Position numbers and translations under genes: made by a program. 64,000 nt of DNA, taken from Loktanella atrilutea. GTDB lineage: Bacteria; Pseudomonadota; Alphaproteobacteria; Rhodobacterales; Rhodobacteraceae. Each line of letters begins with the position of its first letter. The stretch's first letter is position 1. The DNA lies in contig NZ_FQUE01000004.1 in the NCBI RefSeq assembly GCF_900128995.1, forward strand, positions 248,001-312,000. The letters are read 5' to 3'. The notes beneath the pieces were generated by a model. That model saw only the letters and a list, made by a program, of their open reading frames with translations, did no database searches and was not told where the DNA came from. Of the stretch, positions 45,354 through 51,827 are shown one piece after another.

Positions 45354-46553
45354 TCAGGTCGCGGCCGCGGCGGCGCCGGCGGCGAGCATCGCGTCGATCT
45401 GTGCGTCGGTGTAGCCGTGTTCCGTGAGTACGGCGTGGGTGTCCTGTCCGAAACGGGGCGGCGTCCGGTCGAACCGGGCGGGGGTGCGCGACAGCTTGAC
45501 CGGGTTGCCGGCACCGCGATAGTCGCCGATCTCGACCAGCATGTCCCGGTGCAGGGTATGGGCGGCGGTAAAGACGTCGGCCACGGTGTTCACGCGGCCC
45601 GCCGGCACCCCCGCCTCCATCAGCTGCCGGGTGATCGCATGGGCATCGTGGGGCGCGAGCAGCGCCACGAGGCGTGCGCGCATGGCGTCGATATTGGCGA
45701 GCCGGTCGGCGTTGGTGGCATAGGTGGGATCGGCCGCGAAGCCGGGATCGCCGAGGATGGCGCAGAGCTTGCGCCACTGCCCGTCGTTGCCGCAGCCGAT
45801 GAAGATCTTGTCCGCGCCGCAGTCGAACATGTCGTAGGGCACCACGTTGGCGTGCTGGTTGCCGGACCGGCCCGCGACGGTGCCGGACAGGAAGTAGTTG
45901 GCGGAATGGGGGAACAGCAGGCTGCAGGCCACGTCGTAGAGGCTCGCCTCGACGAACTGGCCGCGGCCGGAGGTCTGCCGCTCGAAGGCGGCGGCCATGA
46001 TGCCGAAGGCGAGGCTCATGCCCGTGGCGATGTCGACCAGCGGCACGCCCATGCGCAGGGGGCCGTCGCCGCGGGCGCCGTTCACGCTCATCAGGCCCGC
46101 CTGCGCCTGCACGATGGCGTCATAGCCCGGCAACCCGCCCAGCGGCCCGTCGGCGCCGAAGCCCGACAGGCGCGCATGGATCAGGCGGGGATAGCGTTGC
46201 GACAGGGTGTCGTAGCCGATCCCCCACTTTTCCAGCGTGCCGGTCTTGAAGTTCTCGATCAGCACGTCGGCCTCGGCCAGCAGGCGGTGCAGGACTGCGC
46301 GGCCGTCTTCCTGCGCGAGGTCGAGGGCGATGCCGCGCTTCGACCGGTTCACGCCGATGAAATAGCTCGACGCGCCGTCCTTGAACGGCGGGCCCCAGCC
46401 GCGGGTCTCGTCGCCCTGCGGCGGCTCGATCTTGATGACCTCCGCCCCGTGGTCGCCCAGCCACTGGCTGCAGAACGGGCCGCCCAGCACCCGCGTGCAG
46501 TCGATCACCTTCAGTCCCGAAAGGGCCGCCCCCGGCCGTGTCGCCATCGTCAT
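45354..46553 (-). CDS. CaiB/BaiF-family (class III) CoA-transferase
   Basis: A 399-residue CoA transferase that moves CoA from a donor thioester to a carboxylic acid. Family blocks are LSGLKVIDCTRVLGGPFCSQ, LGDHGAEVIKIEPPQGDETR, FIGVNRSKRGIALDL, LIENFKTGTLEKWGIGYD and the catalytic Asp in LPGYDAIVQAQAGLMS. Of three near ATGs, 46553 has GGGGAG at 6-base spacing; 46559 and 46547 are alternatives. It is divergent from the TRAP permease genes with operator site 4 between them. Confidence 0.93.
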   Translation of the reverse strand: MTMATRPGAALSGLKVIDCTRVLGGPFCSQWLGDHGAEVIKIEPPQGDETRGWGPPFKDGASSYFIGVNRSKRGIALDLAQEDGRAVLHRLLAEADVLIENFKTGTLEKWGIGYDTLSQRYPRLIHARLSGFGADGPLGGLPGYDAIVQAQAGLMSVNGARGDGPLRMGVPLVDIATGMSLAFGIMAAAFERQTSGRGQFVEASLYDVACSLLFPHSANYFLSGTVAGRSGNQHANVVPYDMFDCGADKIFIGCGNDGQWRKLCAILGDPGFAADPTYATNADRLANIDAMRARLVALLAPHDAHAITRQLMEAGVPAGRVNTVADVFTAAHTLHRDMLVEIGDYRGAGNPVKLSRTPARFDRTPPRFGQDTHAVLTEHGYTDAQIDAMLAAGAAAAAT

Positions 46554-46605
46554 CGTCATCTCCCCGATTGACCCGCAGCGGGTGCGACCGTAAGGTCGGA
46601 TCATC

Positions 46606-46624
46606 TGCGAAACTGAATTTCATT
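46606..46624. promoter_or_regulatory. Island operator site 4 (CaiB / TRAP permease divergent promoter)
   Basis: TGCGAAACTGAATTTCATT: half-sites GCGAAA / TTTCAT with a 5-base spacer. It differs from site 5 (read on the minus strand) at only 3 of 19 positions. It lies 53 bases before the CaiB start and 65 bases before the TRAP gene. Confidence 0.65.
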
Positions 46625-46688
46625 TTTGCAGATCGCGTCGGGATCGTGAAGCCTGTTTCGCGCGGCAGGGCCTTGGGAGGGGTGACAG

Positions 46689-47285
46689 ATGACGGATATC
46701 CGCAAGCCGGAGGCGCTGGGCCGCCTCGACGGTGTGCTGCTGCGGCTGATCGACGGGATCAGCGCCGCGCTGATGATCGTGGCGGGCATCGCGCTGATGC
46801 TGATGATGGTGCATGTCACCGTCGATGTCGTGGGCAAGTTCGTGTTCCACCGCCCGGTGCCGATGACGCTGGAGATGGTGTCGAACTACTACATGGTCGC
46901 CGTCGTCTTCCTGCCCTTCGCCGCGGTCGAGCGGATGAACGGCAACATCCATGTCGAGCTGATCTATGGCCTTTTGCCGCGGATCGCCCGGCGTCTGCTG
47001 GATCTCGTCAGCTACGTGCTGTTCGCCGCCCTCCTTTACCTGCTGACCACCAGCAGCTGGGCCGTGGCGCTGAAGAAATACGCGGTGGGCGAGTTCATCA
47101 TGGGCAGCTACGCGGTGCCGATCTGGCCTTCGCGGTTCCTGCTGCCGGTGGGCACGGCGCTGGCGCTGGCGCTGGTGGTGGTCCGCATCGGGCGCACCCT
47201 GCTGCTGCTGGGCCGCCCCGACCTCGACCGGATCGACGACATGCCGAGCGGCCCCGCCGATCCGGTCGGAGGAACCAACGTATGA
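46689..47285 (+). CDS. TRAP transporter small permease, acyl-CoA island
   Basis: A 198-residue DctQ-type membrane protein with four helices (LIDGISAALMIVAGIALMLM, MVSNYYMVAVVFLPFAAVER, DLVSYVLFAALLYLLTTSS, FLLPVGTALALALVVVRIG) and the family segments VVGKFVFHRPVPMTLEMVS and GNIHVEL. GGGAGG precedes the ATG. It overlaps the large permease by ATGA. The matching binding protein is encoded at 50632, about 2 kb past the large permease gene. Confidence 0.9.
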   Translation: MTDIRKPEALGRLDGVLLRLIDGISAALMIVAGIALMLMMVHVTVDVVGKFVFHRPVPMTLEMVSNYYMVAVVFLPFAAVERMNGNIHVELIYGLLPRIARRLLDLVSYVLFAALLYLLTTSSWAVALKKYAVGEFIMGSYAVPIWPSRFLLPVGTALALALVVVRIGRTLLLLGRPDLDRIDDMPSGPADPVGGTNV

Positions 47286-48592
47286 TGGACCTGTCACGCG
47301 AGGCCGTGGGCTTCATCGGCATCTTCGTCCTGCTGGCGATGATCTTTCTGCGGGTCCCCGTGGGCGTGGCGCTGGCCAGCGTCTCGGTCGGGGGCATCTT
47401 CATCATCATGGGCGAGCGTCCGGCGATCGGGATGCTGTCGTCGATCCCCTACGACTTCACCGCCCACTGGACGTTGTCGAGCATCCCGATGTTCCTGTTC
47501 ATGGGCTACCTGTGCTATCACGCGGGGCTGACGACGGGGCTGTTCCGGCTGGCGCGGCTTTGGCTGTCGTGGATGCCGGGGGGGTTGTCGGTCGCCTCGA
47601 TCCAGGGCTCGGCGCTCTTTGCCGCCGTCACGGGATCGTCGCTGGCGTGTACCGCCGCCATGGGCCGCATCGCCGTGCCCGAGATGCTGAAGGCCGGCTA
47701 CGACAAGGGCCTCGCCACCGGGACCGTCGCCGCGGCCGGCACCATCGGTTCGATGATCCCGCCGTCGATCCTGCTGATCATCTACGGCATCTTCGTGGAA
47801 CAGAGCATCGCGGCCCTGTTCATCGGGGCGCTGATCCCCGGCATCCTGACGGCGATCCTCTATTCCGTCATGGTCGTGGTGCGCTGCTGGCTGAAACCGT
47901 CGCTGGCGCCCCGCGTCCACGAGGAGGTGACATGGGGCCAGCGCTTTGCCGCCTTCGGCGACACATGGCCCGTCATCGTGCTGGTCGTCGGCGTCTTCGG
48001 CGGCCTGTTCAGCGGCGTATTCACCCCGACAGAGGCCGGGTCCGTCGGTGCCGCGCTGGCCTTCCTGATCGGTCTGGTCAAGCGCGCCCTGTCGTGGCCC
48101 GTGCTGAAAGAGGCGATCGGGGAAACCCTGCGCACCACCGCGTCGATCTTTCTGATCGCCATCGGCGCGCAGCTGCTGACCCGGTTCTTCGCGCTGGCGG
48201 GGACGACGCAGATCATCGCGGACTGGATCGGCAATCCGGAGTATTCGCAGCTTCAGGTGATCCTGATCATCAGCGTCATCCTGATCCTGCTGGGCATGCT
48301 GCTCGATCCCATCGGGATCATGCTGCTGACCATTCCGATCCTGCTGCCGGTGCTGGAAGCGCGCGACATCAACCTGATCTGGTTCGGCGTGCTGATGGCC
48401 AAGTTCCTCGAGATCGGGTTCATCACCCCGCCTGTCGGCCTCAACGTCTTCGTGGTGAAGGGGATCGTGGGCGACCTCGTGCCGATCCACAAGATCTTCA
48501 CCGGGATCGCGTGGTTCGTGGTGATGGACGTCTTCCTGATCGCGGCGCTCATCGCGTTTCCGCAGATCATCCTCTGGCTGCCGGGGCTGTAA
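47282..48592 (+). CDS. TRAP transporter large permease, acyl-CoA island
   Basis: A 436-residue DctM subunit with about 12 helices; signatures SIPMFLFMGYLCYHAGLTTG, AAVTGSSLACTAAMGRIAVP, GTIGSMIPPSILLIIYGIF, FSGVFTPTEAGSVGAALAFL and FITPPVGLNVFVVKGIVGD. It resembles the DctM branch found with aromatic or branched-acid TRAP systems more than the uronate one at 26551 (inference). An ATG at 47285 is also possible. The crotonase gene starts 3 bases after its stop. Confidence 0.95.
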   Translation: MMDLSREAVGFIGIFVLLAMIFLRVPVGVALASVSVGGIFIIMGERPAIGMLSSIPYDFTAHWTLSSIPMFLFMGYLCYHAGLTTGLFRLARLWLSWMPGGLSVASIQGSALFAAVTGSSLACTAAMGRIAVPEMLKAGYDKGLATGTVAAAGTIGSMIPPSILLIIYGIFVEQSIAALFIGALIPGILTAILYSVMVVVRCWLKPSLAPRVHEEVTWGQRFAAFGDTWPVIVLVVGVFGGLFSGVFTPTEAGSVGAALAFLIGLVKRALSWPVLKEAIGETLRTTASIFLIAIGAQLLTRFFALAGTTQIIADWIGNPEYSQLQVILIISVILILLGMLLDPIGIMLLTIPILLPVLEARDINLIWFGVLMAKFLEIGFITPPVGLNVFVVKGIVGDLVPIHKIFTGIAWFVVMDVFLIAALIAFPQIILWLPGL

Positions 48593-48595
48593 CCG

Positions 48596-49357
48596 ATGCT
48601 GATTGAAACCGAACGGGACGGCCGCACCGTCGTCGTGACCCTGAACGATCCGGACCGGCGCAACGCCCTGTCGCCCGACATGCGGGCGCAAATGGTCGAG
48701 GCGCTCGACCCCGTCATGCTGGACCGCGAGGTGCGGGCCGTCGTGCTGGTGGGGCAGGGGGATCACTTCTGCGCCGGCGGCGACCTGAAGTCGATGAAAT
48801 CCGGCGATCCGATCTATGCCCGCACCCGGATGATGATCACCGCCCGGCTGGTGCGCCTGCTGGCCGCCGGTCCGGTGCCGGTCGTCGCCGCGGTCGAGGG
48901 GGCGGCCTTCGGCGCGGGCCTGTCGCTGGCGGCGTTGGCGGACGTGAACGTGGTCAGCTCCACCGCGACCTTCGGCGCGGTCTTCGGCAAGGTTGGGCTG
49001 ATGGCCGATGTCGGCCTGCTCTGGGCGCTGCCGAACCGGATCGGCCCGGCGCGGGCCAAGCGGTTCCTGCTGCAGAACACCGTGGTCAAGGCAGAGGCGG
49101 CGCCGGACGGCCTTGTCGACCACCTCTGCGATCCGGGGCAGGCGCTGGACCGGGCCATGCAGATCGCCGCGGCCTTCGCCGATCAGGCGCCGTTGCCGCT
49201 GGCCGCCACGAAATCGGCCTTTGCCCAGATGGCCGACTTCGACCGCGCCCTGGCGCTGGAGGCGGACCTGCAGGGCTTCCTCATGGCCTCCGCCGACCAC
49301 GCCGAAGGGCGGGCCGCGTTCTTCGACAAGCGCGACCCGGTGTTCAAGGGCGCCTAG
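48596..49357 (+). CDS. Crotonase-family protein, PaaG-like isomerase rather than hydratase
   Basis: A 253-residue crotonase fold with the oxyanion segment FCAGGDLKSM and EGAAFGAGLSLAALADVNVV. The two glutamates of enoyl-CoA hydratases are replaced: Ser110 in GAGLSLA and Phe130 in FGAVFGKVG. Asp138 in GLMADVGLLWALP matches the catalytic Asp of PaaG-type isomerases. I therefore expect double-bond or ring isomerisation. Its stop shares CTAG with the convergent dehydrogenase gene (49354-49357). It is in one operon with the TRAP permeases. Confidence 0.87.
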   Translation: MLIETERDGRTVVVTLNDPDRRNALSPDMRAQMVEALDPVMLDREVRAVVLVGQGDHFCAGGDLKSMKSGDPIYARTRMMITARLVRLLAAGPVPVVAAVEGAAFGAGLSLAALADVNVVSSTATFGAVFGKVGLMADVGLLWALPNRIGPARAKRFLLQNTVVKAEAAPDGLVDHLCDPGQALDRAMQIAAAFADQAPLPLAATKSAFAQMADFDRALALEADLQGFLMASADHAEGRAAFFDKRDPVFKGA

Positions 49358-50511
49358 CGGCGTTGGTCGAACCGGCGGCCCACCAGCGTCGCCGCGATGT
49401 TGATCTTCTGGATGTCGATGGCACCGCCGGCGATGCCCCAGCCCCAGGCGTCGCGGAACCGCTGCTCCATGCCATAGGCGCTGTGATAGCCGTAGCCGCC
49501 CATCACCTGCACCCCGTGGCCCGCGACCTCGCGCACCATTTCGTTGGCAAAGCATTTGGCAAGGCTCGCGTCCATGACCGACGGAAAGCCGTCGACGCCC
49601 GCCACAGCGCGGTGGATCAGCAGGCGTGCCGCCTCGCACCGCAACTGCATGTCCGCCAGCTTCATCTGCACCGCCTGAAAGTCGACCAGCGGCTTGCCGA
49701 AGGCCTGCCGCTCTCCGGTGTAGTCCAGCGCCTGATCCAGCGCGCCCGCCGCCAGCCCCAGCGACATCGTCGCATTGCCGCAGCGTTCAAGATTGAAGGC
49801 CCCCATCAGGTCGCCAAAGCCGCCGGCGGGCACCAGCACGTTGTCCGCCGGCAGGCGCACGTCGTCGAAGTGCATGTCGGCGGACGGAATCCCGCGGAAG
49901 CCCATCAGCGTCTCGGGCTCGCCGAAGGTAAAGCCGGGGGTGTCCTTTTCCACGAAGACGGCGCCGATGCCGCGCGCGCCCGGCGCGTCGGACATCCGGC
50001 AGAACACGACATAGGCCCCCGAATGGCCCGCCCCGGAACACCACCGCTTCGTGCCGTTCAGCGTGACCGTATCGCCCTCCACCACCGCGCGGGTGCGCAG
50101 GTCGGTCAGCGCGGTGCCGGCGTCCGGCTCCGACATGGAAATCGCGACCAGCACCCGCCCCTCGACCGACGCGCGCACAACACGGTCGGCCAGTGCCTGC
50201 GGTCCGTGCTTCTGCACGATCCGCACCGGCCCGACAGAGGCTTCGAAGACCGGGAACGCCACCGCGCTGGAAATCTTGGCGAACTCCTCCAGCACGATCA
50301 GCGCATCGAGGTGCGTCAGGCCAAGGCCGCCGAACGATTCGGGCGTGTTGATCCCCAGAAACCCCATCTCCGCATAGGCCTGCAGCATGTCGTGGGGCAC
50401 GGGCGTATTCGTTGCCTCGCAGTGCTGCGCCACCTTCGGCAATTCGCGCCGGGCAAAGCTGCGCGCGCTCTCCTGCAGCGCCCGCTGGTCGTCCGATAGG
50501 CTGAAATCCAC
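49354..50511 (-). CDS. Acyl-CoA dehydrogenase (third copy in the island)
   Basis: A 385-residue flavoprotein: VDFSLSDDQRALQESARSFA start, AISMSEPDAGTALTDLRTRA, LNGTKRWCSGAGHSGAYVVF, ERQAFGKPLVDFQAVQMKLA and VMGGYGYHSAYGMEQRFRDA. In the C-terminal block the usual YEGT reads IAGGAIDIQ, so the Glu there is absent. A GTG start at 50511 is used, with GGAG upstream and a good family N-terminus. It is divergent from the TRAP binding-protein gene across operator site 5. Confidence 0.92.
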   Translation of the reverse strand: MDFSLSDDQRALQESARSFARRELPKVAQHCEATNTPVPHDMLQAYAEMGFLGINTPESFGGLGLTHLDALIVLEEFAKISSAVAFPVFEASVGPVRIVQKHGPQALADRVVRASVEGRVLVAISMSEPDAGTALTDLRTRAVVEGDTVTLNGTKRWCSGAGHSGAYVVFCRMSDAPGARGIGAVFVEKDTPGFTFGEPETLMGFRGIPSADMHFDDVRLPADNVLVPAGGFGDLMGAFNLERCGNATMSLGLAAGALDQALDYTGERQAFGKPLVDFQAVQMKLADMQLRCEAARLLIHRAVAGVDGFPSVMDASLAKCFANEMVREVAGHGVQVMGGYGYHSAYGMEQRFRDAWGWGIAGGAIDIQKINIAATLVGRRFDQRR

Positions 50512-50568
50512 GTCTCGTCTCCACCACTTGATTAATTCTTCTGGACATTGAACACCGCCCCCGCCCAA

Positions 50569-50587
50569 AATGAAACTGTGTTTCGCA
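50569..50587. promoter_or_regulatory. Island operator site 5 (dehydrogenase / TRAP binding-protein divergent promoter)
   Basis: AATGAAACTGTGTTTCGCA; read on the minus strand it is TGCGAAACACAGTTTCATT, nearly identical to site 4. It starts 58 bases from the dehydrogenase start and ends 45 bases before the TRAP binding-protein ATG. Confidence 0.65.
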
Positions 50588-50631
50588 AATTCGCGTGGCG
50601 GTCATCGCCAAAACTCTGGGAGGAGACAGAC

Positions 50632-51732
50632 ATGAAATTCACGAGCATCGTGGCCGCAGCCATCGTCCTTGGCACGGCCGTGCAGGCGCAGGACATGACC
50701 ATCAGCCAGTGGACCGGGCCCAAGCATCCGGTCGCCGTGGGCTACGCCCCCTTCATCGCCAAGCTGACCGAAAACGGATTCAACGTGCAGCAGTTCGAAG
50801 GCGGCGCGCTGCTGGGTGCCACCCCCGCACTGGCGGGCATCGGCGACGGCATCGCCGACATGGGCATGCTGGCGATGACCTATTTCCCCGCGGAATTCCC
50901 CAACGCGCAGCTGGTGGCCGACATGGGCCTGGCCACGCCGAACAACCTCGCCGCCATGGGGGCGGCCATCGAATACAACCTGCTGGACTGCCCGGAGTGT
51001 CTTGACGAATACAAGGCGCAGAACGTCATCTACCTCGGCACCTATTCCACCGCGCCCTACACGATCATCTCGAACGTGCCGATCCGCGAAACCGCCGACC
51101 TGTCGGGCAAGAAGGTCCGCGTGCCGGGCAGCCTGTGGTCGCGTTGGGCGCAGAAGGTCGGCGCGATCGAGGTCAACGTCCCCAGCTCCGAAATGTTCGA
51201 GGGGCTGGACAAGGGCGCGCTCGACGTCGCCATTCAGGCCCCCGGTGCGCTGCAGTCCTATCAGCTGTGGGACGCGGCCAAGTTCGTGACCACGCTGAAC
51301 CTCGGCACCTACCATTCGCTGTCCCTGATGACGACGAACCGCGACTGGTGGGCCGGGCTGACCGACGAACAGCGCCAGTTGATCAAGGATCAGGCGGCAC
51401 AGGTCGCCGTCGACGCGACGATCGCCTACACCGAGGCGGATACAGAGGCGCTGGCGCAGGTCGATGAACACGGGGTGGAGGTGATCGAACCCACCGCCGC
51501 GATGAACGCCGACAAGGACGCCTTCGTGGCCGAAGACCTGCCGATCATCGTCAGCAACGCCGAAAGCGCCTATGGCGTGACCGACGCGCAGGCCAAGGTC
51601 GACACGCTGCAGGGCCTGATCGACAAGTGGTCCGGCATCGTCGAGGAGACCGGCGGCGACCGCGACGCGATGATCGAGCGCCTGAACACGGAAGTCTTCG
51701 ACAAGCTGCCCGCCGACTACGGCATGAACTGA
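50632..51732 (+). CDS. TRAP transporter substrate-binding protein, acyl-CoA island
   Basis: A 366-residue DctP-type periplasmic binding protein: signal peptide MKFTSIVAAAIVLGTAVQA, then MTISQWTGPKHPVAVGYAPF, LGTYSTAPYTIISNVPIRET, LSGKKVRVPGSLWSRWAQKV (carboxylate-binding Arg region) and GALDVAIQAPGALQSYQLWD. GGGAGGAG precedes the ATG. It lacks close likeness to the uronate binding protein at 24978, so it should recognise the unknown acid broken down by this island. It pairs with the permeases at 46689-48592 and shares their operator type. Confidence 0.92.
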   Translation: MKFTSIVAAAIVLGTAVQAQDMTISQWTGPKHPVAVGYAPFIAKLTENGFNVQQFEGGALLGATPALAGIGDGIADMGMLAMTYFPAEFPNAQLVADMGLATPNNLAAMGAAIEYNLLDCPECLDEYKAQNVIYLGTYSTAPYTIISNVPIRETADLSGKKVRVPGSLWSRWAQKVGAIEVNVPSSEMFEGLDKGALDVAIQAPGALQSYQLWDAAKFVTTLNLGTYHSLSLMTTNRDWWAGLTDEQRQLIKDQAAQVAVDATIAYTEADTEALAQVDEHGVEVIEPTAAMNADKDAFVAEDLPIIVSNAESAYGVTDAQAKVDTLQGLIDKWSGIVEETGGDRDAMIERLNTEVFDKLPADYGMN

Positions 51733-51775
51733 TCCGCCGCCCCCGGCCGTCCGCGCCGGGGATATCTGCACCTTG

Positions 51776-51799
51776 CAGGCGGCCCGACCGGGCCGCCTG
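51776..51799. terminator. Hairpin between convergent TRAP and repair genes
   Basis: CAGGCGGCCC-GACC-GGGCCGCCTG: a perfect 10-bp GC stem, 43 bases past the TRAP binding-protein stop and 28 bases from the stop of the opposing gene. No T-run. Confidence 0.65.
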
Positions 51800-51827
51800 T
51801 GTCATGTCAGGGGACCGGCCCCGCGCG

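Noticed and set aside
47294-49639. A 781-codon open frame on the minus strand
   Set aside because: It is antisense to the TRAP large permease and crotonase genes and is rich in His, Asp, Gln and Arg, a typical shadow composition.
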